From a virus, in the IMG/VR virus record IMGVR_UViG_3300046004_000818, positions 18,972 to 82,971 of that record: 64,000 nucleotides of DNA; one strand, 5' to 3'. The notes under the pieces are model-generated. The model was given only the letters and a program-made list of their open reading frames with translations, made no database searches and was not told the DNA's origin. The translations under genes and the position numbers were made by a program. Below, piece by piece: positions 49,949 to 57,317 of this stretch (position 1 is the first letter of the stretch; each line of letters begins with the position of its first letter).

Positions 49949-52039
49949 TTAAGCGTAGGTGCTGGTATTGTCGCTAAGGGCAGAGAGAACAGTAGCGGCA
50001 GGAAGTATGGCGCTGTACATACTTCCCGTACCCACTATCGTAGTTGCAGTCCTTAGCCACTCGGCTGTGCTAGTCCCTCCAGTTGGCAGGGACACGGTAG
50101 CACCTGTGACAGGCTCTGGCTCGACACAGGTATTCATGGACACATCATGCTGTCCATTGTAGTCAATGGCTTCTGCTTCTGCCAAGAAGGTGCTGTAGTA
50201 CCTGTTCAGTTGCTTCAACGTCTTCATAGCTGTGCTATCGCTCAAACCGCTAGACTCAAGGTAGCTGATAGACAGTGCATACATCTCGGGCCATGCTGGA
50301 AGTCCCCTCCAGTTGTACTCATACAACGCTTTACCTTTGTAAATTATGTAGTCAGATACATAACCCTTGAGGGTACTTATCACGATCTCATACACACTGT
50401 AGCCCTCCCTGACTCTGTCCTCAATGTGTGCAACCAAGTACGGATAGGAGTTGTCATCTCCCGGATGGAAACTCTCTGATCTCAGATGCCAGAAGTAGGT
50501 ACCAAAGAGTCGAGTACGCTCAACATTGCGCTTGAACTCCCATGTACCGTCGTAGAGGTGGCGAATATCGTGCACCCCTTCCACAACCTTTCGGCCTGTG
50601 GAAGTCTTCTCCACCTTGGTAAGTGTGTCAGCATAAAGTACCACACCCTTGCTGATAGAGTGAATTTTCGTCCAGCCCTTGTCAACCTCTTGCTGGTGCA
50701 CCCACCCAAGCTGACCGGCAACCACAGCCTGTACAGCATCTGCACCTTTTATCAGGTACTCGCCAGACTGCTTATAACCATCTGAAGCTTCAACCTCCCA
50801 ACTCATGGCTGGAAGTATCCAATCCTGCTCGTCTGGGTAGTGTCGTGCATCCAGCTTCCTGAAACCTGCCCACTTGCGTTGGTCCTCTGTGTCTGGGAAC
50901 GTGCGTCCACCGTGGTAGAACGTAACAATGTCAGCCGTTGTCCTATACAGGTTGGGATAGCCGCCCTGCCCATTCCGAATGTGTATGTCGATACCTGCAT
51001 CGTACACCTCTTCACAGACCATGACCTTCTTGGTATAGTCATCCTTGAGGTAGAACGGATGCAACTTGTCAACCAAGCAGTTGACCATCTTGCCTGACAC
51101 AGCGCAAGCCTTGTGGAATTGACTTGTAGTTACATCAATAAAATTGTAATAACCACCAGTAGAGGTGCAGACACGTATAGCTTCTGACCCACAGGCTGAA
51201 CGTATGCCTTCTATCCTGTCTGGATAGACGCTCATCAACTTACCGTCAAGTAGTACCACGCTGCTGCGTGAGGGGCTGCCCACAGTACCTTCACCGTCAA
51301 GGTAGGGCATCACATAGCCCTTACTGTAGCCCAGCTTGATCTTCTTGAACTCGGCCCCATGCCAACAACCCGGCTTAAAGTCTGCACGTCTGAGCCGCTT
51401 CTCCAGCTTCTGGTCACCGTAGATGCGAATGTAACGCTTATCAGTCTCAGAGGGCATGTAGACCATACTGCGTCCGGTAATGGCCCCAGATGCACTGCGT
51501 ACGATAGCTATGCCTATGTTAGGCATGTCATAGACCTCTGTAGGATGGTGGCCTTCTACGTTGAAGGCGTGAGTGTCTTTGGTCATGCATGAACCTACAC
51601 CCGAGCTTAGCTCGTTGTAGACCTTAGCAATGTCTGCACCGTACAACAGTTCCACCTCACCTGTGACTTCACCTAGGTGGTCGGCAACTAGCTGGCCTAC
51701 CTCTTCGTCCTTGTAGTGAGGATAGTACTTGGCAATGAATTTACCAAGAGTAGTCTTCAACTGCCTGTCGGCTTCACCTGAAGCCTTGTCAGGTGTGTAA
51801 GCAATGTAGTTGGGGTCTTCCTTGCTAACGTGCAAGGCAAACTGCGGCAGCTTCTTGTTGAAGTTAGTGATTACTTCTGAAGGTGGTGGATAGATGCCCT
51901 TCTCTATACGCAACCACTCACGGCGCAACCACCAAGGGATGTAGTAGTCTGTCCCGGCAGCGTTGAGAATCTTCTGATTAACCCTACCGAATGGGGCTAA
52001 CTGTGCCTCACTGGTGATCTTGTCTTCAAGACTTGCCAT
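49949..52039 (-). CDS. Large conserved phage protein of unknown function
   Basis: The ATG at 52039 follows AAGGAG. The 696-residue protein contains SSGVGSCMTKDTHAFNVEGH, GRSMVYMPSETDKRYIRIYG and LGYSKGYVMPYLDG. I recall such a large protein in many big phages without a known function. A Gly/Thr/Ser-rich tail follows residue 640. It is the largest unassigned early gene here. Confidence 0.7.
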   Translation of the reverse strand: MASLEDKITSEAQLAPFGRVNQKILNAAGTDYYIPWWLRREWLRIEKGIYPPPSEVITNFNKKLPQFALHVSKEDPNYIAYTPDKASGEADRQLKTTLGKFIAKYYPHYKDEEVGQLVADHLGEVTGEVELLYGADIAKVYNELSSGVGSCMTKDTHAFNVEGHHPTEVYDMPNIGIAIVRSASGAITGRSMVYMPSETDKRYIRIYGDQKLEKRLRRADFKPGCWHGAEFKKIKLGYSKGYVMPYLDGEGTVGSPSRSSVVLLDGKLMSVYPDRIEGIRSACGSEAIRVCTSTGGYYNFIDVTTSQFHKACAVSGKMVNCLVDKLHPFYLKDDYTKKVMVCEEVYDAGIDIHIRNGQGGYPNLYRTTADIVTFYHGGRTFPDTEDQRKWAGFRKLDARHYPDEQDWILPAMSWEVEASDGYKQSGEYLIKGADAVQAVVAGQLGWVHQQEVDKGWTKIHSISKGVVLYADTLTKVEKTSTGRKVVEGVHDIRHLYDGTWEFKRNVERTRLFGTYFWHLRSESFHPGDDNSYPYLVAHIEDRVREGYSVYEIVISTLKGYVSDYIIYKGKALYEYNWRGLPAWPEMYALSISYLESSGLSDSTAMKTLKQLNRYYSTFLAEAEAIDYNGQHDVSMNTCVEPEPVTGATVSLPTGGTSTAEWLRTATTIVGTGSMYSAILPAATVLSALSDNTSTYA

Positions 52040-52340
52040 GTTCTTTCTCCTTGTAAAAAGCGATAGCTTCAATAGCTATCTGTTCAAGGTCGTGCTTAGC
52101 GTGCTGCTCTTCCACAACCTTTGCGGTAACACGTTTTGGTTGTGTCCACTCAAGCCTCTTGCTGAAGTCCTCATACATAGCGTGAGTCTCCCAGATACCG
52201 TCGATCTTACACACGGTAGCCTGTGTGACTAGCATACCGTTGTAGTTCTTAGCTGTACGCAGATTGAGGCGACGTTTGTCACCTAACTCTTTTGAACTGG
52301 TAGTTTGCCAGTTGCCTCGGCTGTCTTTTGAGGTAAACAT
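52026..52340 (-). CDS. Hypothetical protein
   Basis: A 104-residue protein with a beta-rich start (SKELGDKRRLNLRTAKNYNG) and a helical end. GGAGG precedes the ATG. It overlaps the large downstream gene by 14 bases, which suggests coupled expression. Confidence 0.62.
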   Translation of the reverse strand: MFTSKDSRGNWQTTSSKELGDKRRLNLRTAKNYNGMLVTQATVCKIDGIWETHAMYEDFSKRLEWTQPKRVTAKVVEEQHAKHDLEQIAIEAIAFYKEKEHGKS

Positions 52341-52341
52341 G

Positions 52342-52539
52342 TTATACCTCCAGCCCTTTAAGGACCAGCGTGCGCCCTATGACTACCAACCACAGCCCAT
52401 AGAAGACAGTGGCATAGCTAAGATGCGCCTCTACTGGCGCGATCTGGTTGTAAGGAAACCAGATCAATACAGCAATCGCTGCAGTAAGTGCTACAAATCT
52501 GCACATTGCTTCAAGTAGCTTTAATAGTGTGTTATACAT
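52342..52539 (-). CDS. Small membrane protein
   Basis: A 65-residue protein with two hydrophobic segments (FVALTAAIAVLIWF and ATVFYGLWLVVIGRTLVL). AAAGGAG precedes the ATG. Function unknown. Confidence 0.6.
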   Translation of the reverse strand: MYNTLLKLLEAMCRFVALTAAIAVLIWFPYNQIAPVEAHLSYATVFYGLWLVVIGRTLVLKGLEV

Positions 52540-52560
52540 GGTTCACTCCTTTGGAAAATT

Positions 52561-52584
52561 CGGACATGGGAATTCCCATGTCCG
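52561..52584. repeat. Perfect 24-bp palindrome
   Basis: CGGACATGGGAA followed by its exact reverse complement. It lies after the H1-like gene and has no U-tract. Confidence 0.9.
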
Positions 52585-52592
52585 GTTTAAGC

Positions 52593-52615
52593 CCGATACG
52601 GGAATCCCGTATCGG
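52593..52615. repeat. Second palindrome, 11-bp arms with one-base centre
   Basis: CCGATACGGGA, A, TCCCGTATCGG. It lies nine bases from the previous palindrome. The outer sequences differ, but both centres are GGGAAT(T)CCC. Confidence 0.9.
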
Positions 52616-52625
52616 ATGAAGGCTC

Positions 52626-53183
52626 TTACTTCTTAGCAGCCTTCTTTGCCACTGTCTTCGTAGCAGGTTTTACAACCTGTTTAGCAATGGCCTTAAGAGG
52701 CTTTGTAGGTGCCTTTGCAGCCACTTTAGCTTTGGCTGGTGCCTTGGCCTTGACCGACGCTTTTGGCGCGGCCTTGGCTGTTTTTGTAGCCACCTTTGTG
52801 GCTTTTGCGGGGGCTTTCACCACCTTAGTAGCCGCTTTCGTGGCCTTTACAGGCGCCTTCTTCGGGGCAGCTTTCTTGGCAGCAGGCTTTGCCTTTGGCG
52901 CAGCTTTGGCCTTCGGAGCAGCCACAGTCTCGACAGGTGTAGCCACAACAGGTGCCGGGCGACCGTCATCCAAGGGCAACTTCGTACGCTTGTCACGGAT
53001 GACGCAGTACAGAGGGTTGTCAGGGTTCTCGATGAAGAACACCAACTTCTTGCCGCGAGTCGATGGGTTCGCTGCATGGATAGCGGCGAAGATACGGCGC
53101 TTTTCAGATTTCCGAGCATAGCGATCCATGCCACGGGTTTTCAAGAGGGCTTCGGCTTGTTGGGTTGTGATAGTCATTTGCAT
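52626..53183 (-). CDS. Histone H1-like Ala/Lys/Pro-rich DNA-binding protein
   Basis: The ATG at 53183 follows AGGA, so 11 upstream codons are rejected. The N-terminal 85 residues form a small domain (TTQQAEALLKTRGMDRYARK, RRIFAAIHAANPSTRGKKLV, LYCVIRDKRTKLP). Residues about 95-185 are almost only Ala, Lys, Pro, Thr and Val with AAPKKAP-type repeats, like eukaryotic H1 tails and bacterial H1-like proteins. It should bind DNA or RNA non-specifically and might compact phage or host DNA. Confidence 0.82.
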   Translation of the reverse strand: MQMTITTQQAEALLKTRGMDRYARKSEKRRIFAAIHAANPSTRGKKLVFFIENPDNPLYCVIRDKRTKLPLDDGRPAPVVATPVETVAAPKAKAAPKAKPAAKKAAPKKAPVKATKAATKVVKAPAKATKVATKTAKAAPKASVKAKAPAKAKVAAKAPTKPLKAIAKQVVKPATKTVAKKAAKK

Positions 53184-53301
53184 GATACGTTTTCCTATTA
53201 AAAAGGATGGAGTCAAATTACCTAGAGGCGTCTAGGCAGCGTTCGCTAGAGTCAACTAGCAGAAGGGTTGAGGCACTAGCCCCGCACTGGTAGCGGGGTT
53301 T

Positions 53302-53370
53302 CTAGTATGCGTTCAGGGCTCTAAGTAACTCAGACTCAAGAGCCTCTACAGTGTCAGGTTGTAATTTCAT
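53302..53370 (-). CDS. 22-residue ORF with strong ribosome site
   Basis: MKLQPDTVEALESELLRALN, preceded by AAGGAG five bases before the ATG. It directly follows a 48-residue gene. A GC hairpin (CCCCGC/GCGGGG at 53280-53298) and CCTAGA/TCTAGG (53221-53236) fill the 118-base gap to the H1-like gene. Confidence 0.5.
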   Translation of the reverse strand: MKLQPDTVEALESELLRALNAY

Positions 53371-53372
53371 GG

Positions 53373-53519
53373 TTACTCCTTAATTAGGTTGCGGCCCACC
53401 GTCACTAGGTGCCTAGCCTTATCGAAGCACAGCTTGTAAGAAGGGCCTTGGTAGTCGTGGGCCGCAAACATAAGGTTGCAGTCTGCAATACTAGGTGCCC
53501 TAGAGTAAACAATTCTCAT
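53373..53519 (-). CDS. 48-residue protein
   Basis: MRIVYSRAPSIADCNLMFAA, then a Tyr-Lys-Leu-Cys-Phe segment. AAGG lies six bases before the ATG and the stop is directly followed by the next ribosome site. Function unknown. Confidence 0.58.
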   Translation of the reverse strand: MRIVYSRAPSIADCNLMFAAHDYQGPSYKLCFDKARHLVTVGRNLIKE

Positions 53520-53551
53520 ATGAGGCCTTGGCAAATGCAGACTGCAAACCG

Positions 53552-53875
53552 TTAGGTGTTGACCACTACGACAGTCTTACCTGCCAGCGGGTTAGACATA
53601 GCGGCGTAGGCTTCAAGTGCAGCCTTGCACTCGTCGGGAGTGAGAGGGCGAATCTCAATATCGCCTTTGTGGTTGGGATCATAACTATTGTCCCACAGAT
53701 GTGGGTGATCTGTTGTCTGAGCCTTGAGGTAAGGCATCACAGAATCCATCACCCTTGGAATCATGTGAGTCATAATGCCACCCTCACCGATCAACCATTC
53801 AAGGTCTTCGTAAACGTGGCCGATATTGGTGTGAAGGCGACCTGTTGTAAGGTTGCGTAGACGTTGGATACCCAT
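53552..53875 (-). CDS. Conserved phage protein
   Basis: A 107-residue protein with GHVYEDLEWLIGEGGIMTHM, IRPLTPDECKAALEAY and NPLAGKTVV, a set of segments that recurs in a common phage early protein of unknown function. GGAG precedes the ATG. Confidence 0.7.
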   Translation of the reverse strand: MGIQRLRNLTTGRLHTNIGHVYEDLEWLIGEGGIMTHMIPRVMDSVMPYLKAQTTDHPHLWDNSYDPNHKGDIEIRPLTPDECKAALEAYAAMSNPLAGKTVVVVNT

Positions 53876-53911
53876 GTTGTTACTCCTATAAAAAGTGGTT
53901 ATGCTTTCAGC

Positions 53912-53938
53912 AAGTGGCCCCTATCAGCTAGAGGCCAC
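53912..53938 (-). terminator. Strong hairpin at a gene junction
   Basis: On the minus strand AGTGGCCTCTA-GCTGA-TAGGGGCCACT forms an 11-bp stem with one G-U pair. There is no U-tract, so termination is uncertain. Confidence 0.45.
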
Positions 53939-53948
53939 TAACCGAAAG

Positions 53949-54128
53949 TTATAATTTCTTGGCGGGAAGGCAGTACCCCCCCGAAGCACTGCCACCCATA
54001 GGGCATATGCCCCAGTCAATCTGGCGCACCATACGGCGCCTGATGTCGGCTTCTACACTACTTACCTCTTGTGCTTCGGGACACGCAAAGCTGAGTAACA
54101 AGCCGACCATTATGTAGAGTGTTGGCAT
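53949..54128 (-). CDS. 59-residue protein with N-terminal hydrophobic segment
   Basis: MPTLYIMVGLLLSFACPEAQ looks like a short signal or anchor, then an Arg-rich helix and a Gly/Cys region. Its ATG lies two bases past the upstream stop and has no ribosome site of its own. An exported small protein is possible. Confidence 0.5.
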   Translation of the reverse strand: MPTLYIMVGLLLSFACPEAQEVSSVEADIRRRMVRQIDWGICPMGGSASGGYCLPAKKL

Positions 54129-54130
54129 AG

Positions 54131-54307
54131 TTAACTGTGAGTGTAGCCGTCAGGCTCAACACCCAAGATCATGCCGCAATAGGGGACCATAGCGCACCCA
54201 GGTCCGGGCTGCACAAGGCGGCGAAATGTTCGATAAGAGATTTTGCGCTCAGTACGATTCCAGATACGGTGTACTGCTTCGCGCTGAAGGCGTGTGAGGA
54301 CTAACAT
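54131..54307 (-). CDS. Conserved 58-residue phage protein
   Basis: The start at 54307 follows AGGAG. MLVLTRLQREAVHRIWNRTE and the ending GMILGVEPDGYTHS match a pattern widely found in phage genomes, with no known function. Confidence 0.68.
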   Translation of the reverse strand: MLVLTRLQREAVHRIWNRTERKISYRTFRRLVQPGPGCAMVPYCGMILGVEPDGYTHS

Positions 54308-54358
54308 AAAAATGCTCCTATAAAAATACAGCATGACGCTGTGGTTGAAATAACTAAC

Positions 54359-54437
54359 TGGTGGGACTAATAGGATTTGAACCTATGACCAATAAATTAT
54401 GAGTTTACTGCTCTAAACCTGCCTGAGCTATAGTCCC
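54359..54437 (-). tRNA. tRNA with CAU anticodon (Ile2 or elongator Met)
   Basis: On the minus strand the cloverleaf folds cleanly: acceptor GGGACTA/TAGTCCC, D stem GCTC/GAGC, anticodon stem GTAAA/TTTAT with loop CTCATAA, T stem ATAGG/CCTAT with loop TTCAAAT, discriminator A, and encoded CCA. The anticodon stem lacks the three G-C pairs of initiator tRNA. The TTGGTC variable region and GTTCAAAT loop resemble E. coli tRNA-Ile2, which reads AUA after lysidine modification. The 3' end of an HTH reading frame overlaps it. Confidence 0.92.
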
Positions 54438-54668
54438 ACTAGGTAGTGATTTCCAGTGCTTCATCACCGTATTACGGGTTATACCCAAATCTGCAGCTAT
54501 AGAGTAGGATGTACCACCTGCGGCTCTTAGCCGCAAAATAGCTTCTACGTCTGCTTTCACTGTGCCTGTAAGAACCGGGCTCAAACCTTGAGTCGAGCAT
54601 ACCGTGTATCCAGTTACGGAACATGGCACACTCTTCTTCTGTGATCTCTCGTCTCTCAAGTGCCCCAT
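54405..54668 (-). pseudogene. HTH portion of a split regulator
   Basis: This frame carries a strong helix-turn-helix (SYSIAADLGITRNTVMKHWK) after VLTGTVKADVEAILRLRAAG, but its first 30 codons are only the shadow of the overlapping 98-residue ORF and have no ribosome site. A +1 shift at CCC-G in the other frame would join the two into one protein ending in the tRNA. It is either a programmed shift, a mutation or a sequencing error. Confidence 0.6.
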
Positions 54669-54768
54669 AAGCTAGGCCACAGAAGTATCTGCTAGGGCTC
54701 TCTCTGCCTGTGTGCAAAATCTGCAGGCACACTTGTGCCCGGCGAACCTGCTCGCTAATCTGAGACAT
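54472..54768 (-). CDS. N-terminal portion of the split regulator
   Basis: Start 54768 follows AAGGAG. Residues 1-60 (MSQISEQVRRAQVCLQILHT to NWIHGMLDSRF) look like normal protein. From about residue 65 the frame degenerates into Arg/Ser/Tyr-rich sequence, the shadow of the HTH frame. A +1 shift at FEP (TTT GAG CCC G) leads directly into VLTGTVKADVEA. See the HTH portion. Confidence 0.65.
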   Translation of the reverse strand: MSQISEQVRRAQVCLQILHTGRESPSRYFCGLAYGALERREITEEECAMFRNWIHGMLDSRFEPGSYRHSESRRRSYFAAKSRRWYILLYSCRFGYNP

Positions 54769-54779
54769 TGGTCTCTCCT

Positions 54780-54968
54780 TTAAAAATAATTTGCCAACCA
54801 CCCGCTTAAGACTCTCGCAAACTCTGATGCTGATACCCGTCCTGATCTAGATACATTAGTATCATATTTGATACGGCTGTATAGATACTCGTCCTCGATC
54901 CTGATACACGTTTGTAGTACGGTGTGTAACTGCTGCGATGGTTGGCGAAACTGGTTAGGACTTGTCAT
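54780..54968 (-). CDS. Hypothetical protein
   Basis: The ATG at 54968 is chosen and the annotated-looking TTG start nine bases upstream rejected. The 62-residue product is RIEDEYLYSRIKYDTNVSRS in the middle. No recognised family. Confidence 0.5.
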   Translation of the reverse strand: MTSPNQFRQPSQQLHTVLQTCIRIEDEYLYSRIKYDTNVSRSGRVSASEFARVLSGWLANYF

Positions 54969-55209
54969 ATGCTGCAAGGACTAGGCCCACAGCAGCAGCT
55001 ATACCAAGTGCTGGAAGCCTTCGGCGCGGTCTCGGTGTGCGGTTAAGGCCTTGTGCCTCTCGCTTAATCTGCGCCTCTTGGTAGAGTAGCTCCCTCTCGA
55101 TTTGGCGCTTTCGGAAGACCTCAGCCTTTATAGCTGCTTCCTGTTCGTTGCGTTCAAGGGCTTCAGCTATGCGCTGCTCCTTTGTGCCTCTTTGCTTAGC
55201 TTGTCCCAT
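54955..55209 (-). CDS. Conserved protein with basic helix and C-terminal membrane segment
   Basis: MGQAKQRGTKEQRIAEALER is a pattern I recognise from other phages. A long charged helix and an Arg-rich stretch lead to a C-terminal hydrophobic segment (ALGIAAAVGLVLAAY). An 84-residue tail-anchored protein. GGAGG precedes the ATG. Confidence 0.65.
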   Translation of the reverse strand: MGQAKQRGTKEQRIAEALERNEQEAAIKAEVFRKRQIERELLYQEAQIKREAQGLNRTPRPRRRLPALGIAAAVGLVLAAYDKS

Positions 55210-55218
55210 GTGTACCTC

Positions 55219-55479
55219 CTATGGGTGGTTACCGTTGAACCAAGGTCTGTACTGACCTTGTAGAAACGTGCCTAATACCTCGTACTGTTCGGCAGGGTAT
55301 GGAGGGTAGTCTTTACCACACACTGACATAACCTCTGCGATAGCAAGGGTACCTGCATCCTTGAAGGATGTAGCTGATATGTTCTTGGCTATGTACTGCA
55401 AGTCCTGTAGGCTGTTGTAGCCCTCCACCTGACTTATCAGATTGACAGGACGCATGACGATAACATCAAACTTAGGCAT
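55219..55479 (-). CDS. Hypothetical protein
   Basis: An 86-residue protein (FDVIVMRPVNLISQVEGYNS) with a ferredoxin-like alternation. GGAG precedes the ATG. It overlaps the upstream gene by eight bases. Confidence 0.6.
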   Translation of the reverse strand: MPKFDVIVMRPVNLISQVEGYNSLQDLQYIAKNISATSFKDAGTLAIAEVMSVCGKDYPPYPAEQYEVLGTFLQGQYRPWFNGNHP

Positions 55480-55795
55480 TTTCGAGTATCTCCTTTAGTT
55501 CTTTCAAATGAGACTCCACCGAAGCTATCTTGCCTTTAAGCTGAGCAAGTCGTGTCTCACGCTCATAACTTTTCTCTTTACGCTTGGTGGTAATTATCCA
55601 CGTTACATGAAGATCATACACACCCTTAGGTGCAGTCTTGAGTATCTCATCACAAATCTCTTCAGCAGATTCAGAACTGCGCCGATAACACGCTTCATCA
55701 GTGATGATATGGAAGGGTTTCTTAACCTTCTTAGGCTTTACAGGCTCAGGGTTGTAACCGTGTGGGTTACGGGTGTAACCATCAAACGCTCCCAT
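55472..55795 (-). CDS. Hypothetical protein
   Basis: The start at 55795 follows GGAGG by six bases. The 53 codons of open frame upstream only shadow the previous gene. The 107-residue product has KPKKVKKPFHIITDEACYRR and a C-terminal coiled coil (ETRLAQLKGKIASVESHLKE). Confidence 0.62.
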   Translation of the reverse strand: MGAFDGYTRNPHGYNPEPVKPKKVKKPFHIITDEACYRRSSESAEEICDEILKTAPKGVYDLHVTWIITTKRKEKSYERETRLAQLKGKIASVESHLKELKEILENA

Positions 55796-56000
55796 TTCCA
55801 TCCTCCCACAGTACACGCACATTGTTGCACCAAGGGCTTTCCTCATAGCGCATACGATACTCATGTGGATACACGATAGCGTGCTGCTCCTGCCCCTCAG
55901 GTGTTGTGTAGATGACAACCTTAGCGGCTTTTGGATCGTCATAGTAGTGACCATCGGCGGCGATAATCTCTTTGGCTGTCTGTGCTGTTATTGATCCCAT
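55782..56000 (-). CDS. Hypothetical protein
   Basis: A 72-residue protein (KEIIAADGHYYDDPKAAKVV). AAGGAG precedes the ATG. Its last codons contain the GGAGG site of the next gene. Function unknown. Confidence 0.62.
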   Translation of the reverse strand: MGSITAQTAKEIIAADGHYYDDPKAAKVVIYTTPEGQEQHAIVYPHEYRMRYEESPWCNNVRVLWEDGNGSV

Positions 56001-56011
56001 GTTAGCTCTCC

Positions 56012-56233
56012 TTAGTAAACCAGTAAGTCATACGGTGTGCAGTGGTCATCCCGCAACTCCAAGTAGTTGAGCTGGTGGCAGATAAACAACCGATGACGGT
56101 TATCCATATAGGCATCACAAGGTGTGAGCCATTGTGATTGAGTCACACTCTCAGCAACTGAGACTATGTGATTGCGTGCAGACTTTGAGTCCTCACACCC
56201 AAGGTAGTAGAAGAAAAGGTCTTCGATACCCAT
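56012..56233 (-). CDS. Hypothetical protein
   Basis: A 73-residue protein (GIEDLFFYYLGCEDSKSARN) with an aromatic-rich start. GGAG precedes the ATG. No recognised family. Confidence 0.6.
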   Translation of the reverse strand: MGIEDLFFYYLGCEDSKSARNHIVSVAESVTQSQWLTPCDAYMDNRHRLFICHQLNYLELRDDHCTPYDLLVY

Positions 56234-56234
56234 G

Positions 56235-56663
56235 TTAACGCTCCATCAAGGTTAGCTTGTAGAACCTGCATACGCTTATATCTACATCAGCATAGGCGAT
56301 TGTGTAGTCCTCGCCAGTGTTCTCGTTGGAGCAGGTAAAGTCTTCTCCAAGGCAATACTGCATACGTAACCATATGTCATCACCGCCTACATAGAAGCAA
56401 GCATCTTTAGCTAGACGCTTTACCGCCTCTTCCGAAGTCTCAAGCTTTGGTGGAGTGAGTGGAAACTTGTGGTGATCACCTGCACCCTGATAGTGGGTAA
56501 AGCCCTGATTGACTGCCCATACAAGGGCGGCTTGTTTGACGGAGGGTACTTCAGAGGCATGGCACTGGTACTCTTTCAGGCTCTTGCCTCTGTAGCACAG
56601 AGACACATAGTTACCCTTCGCCTGACCCCATAACGTACCCCATGCGAGAATGACGGTCTTCAT
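56235..56663 (-). CDS. Hypothetical protein
   Basis: The start at 56663 overlaps the upstream stop (ATGA). 26 upstream codons are shadow sequence. The 142-residue product has LAWGTLWGQAKGNYVSLCYR, and near the end DIWLRMQYCLGEDFTCSNEN. Function unknown. Confidence 0.6.
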   Translation of the reverse strand: MKTVILAWGTLWGQAKGNYVSLCYRGKSLKEYQCHASEVPSVKQAALVWAVNQGFTHYQGAGDHHKFPLTPPKLETSEEAVKRLAKDACFYVGGDDIWLRMQYCLGEDFTCSNENTGEDYTIAYADVDISVCRFYKLTLMER

Positions 56664-56875
56664 ACCCGATTCTCGATCTCTGTAATGCACTCTTGTGCAG
56701 CAGCTTTCCACGCTGCATGGGTAATAACCCCGTCCGTCCAAGGTTCGGACTCGACTATCTGCTTTGAATACTGCGAGATAGCCTCAATGATGAATGCCTG
56801 TTTGAGGGCACCCACTTGACTGTACTCCATCATGTGAGTAACTAGTTGCACATTGGTTTGTGGTTTCTTAGCCAT
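56660..56875 (-). CDS. Hypothetical protein
   Basis: A 71-residue helical protein (VGALKQAFIIEAISQYSKQI). AAAGGAG precedes the ATG. Function unknown. Confidence 0.6.
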   Translation of the reverse strand: MAKKPQTNVQLVTHMMEYSQVGALKQAFIIEAISQYSKQIVESEPWTDGVITHAAWKAAAQECITEIENRV

Positions 56876-56896
56876 TGAAAAATACTCCTTTAAAAA

Positions 56897-57022
56897 CTAA
56901 CACCAGCCTTCTTCAGCGTAAAACTTACGCCGAAACAGAATGAACCAAGTGAAGGGGACTGGTGTGAACCCTTGCTTCTGCGCTCTCTCCAGATGATCCC
57001 AATAATCCTGTCTGAGTCTCAT
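56897..57022 (-). CDS. 41-residue overlapping gene
   Basis: MRLRQDYWDHLERAQKQGFT, then aromatic residues and FRRKFYAEEGWC. GGAG lies eight bases before the ATG. It overlaps the 3' end of the 130-residue gene by 98 bases. The amino acid pattern here is more protein-like than the last 30 residues of that gene. Confidence 0.62.
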   Translation of the reverse strand: MRLRQDYWDHLERAQKQGFTPVPFTWFILFRRKFYAEEGWC

Positions 57023-57317
57023 TACCAAACTCCTGTTTAAGCTTCTCATATAGCTTGCGCCTTTCTTTTAGGTCAAAGGCCTCACGCTTCATACGATATG
57101 CCATTTCTAGGCCCGTTTCAAGGCGGGGATAGCTGACTGTGCCTTCTATATCGGTGTCCTCAAACCGATGAACGACACGAAACGTAACCATAGGTATAAC
57201 CTTAGGTGGGCACTCTGCCTGAATACCTCGTAGCTGGTCTATAAAATCAGCTAGAGGTGTATCTCCGAAGGTGGGAGGGTCGAAGTATATTTCTTCGACT
57301 GTCATTTGTGGTGTCAT
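56925..57317 (-). CDS. Hypothetical protein with overlapped C-terminus
   Basis: A 130-residue protein: VEEIYFDPPTFGDTPLADFI, KVIPMVTFRVVHRFEDTDIE, then a helix (RMKREAFDLKERRKLYEKLK). Its last third (LLGSSGESAEARVH) lies over the 41-residue gene and looks like shadow sequence, so the original stop may have been lost. GGAGG precedes the ATG. Confidence 0.6.
   Translation of the reverse strand: MTPQMTVEEIYFDPPTFGDTPLADFIDQLRGIQAECPPKVIPMVTFRVVHRFEDTDIEGTVSYPRLETGLEMAYRMKREAFDLKERRKLYEKLKQEFGNETQTGLLGSSGESAEARVHTSPLHLVHSVSA

Noticed and set aside
52687-53121. 144-codon rightward Ala-rich frame
   Set aside because: It is antisense to the Lys/Ala codons of the H1-like gene.
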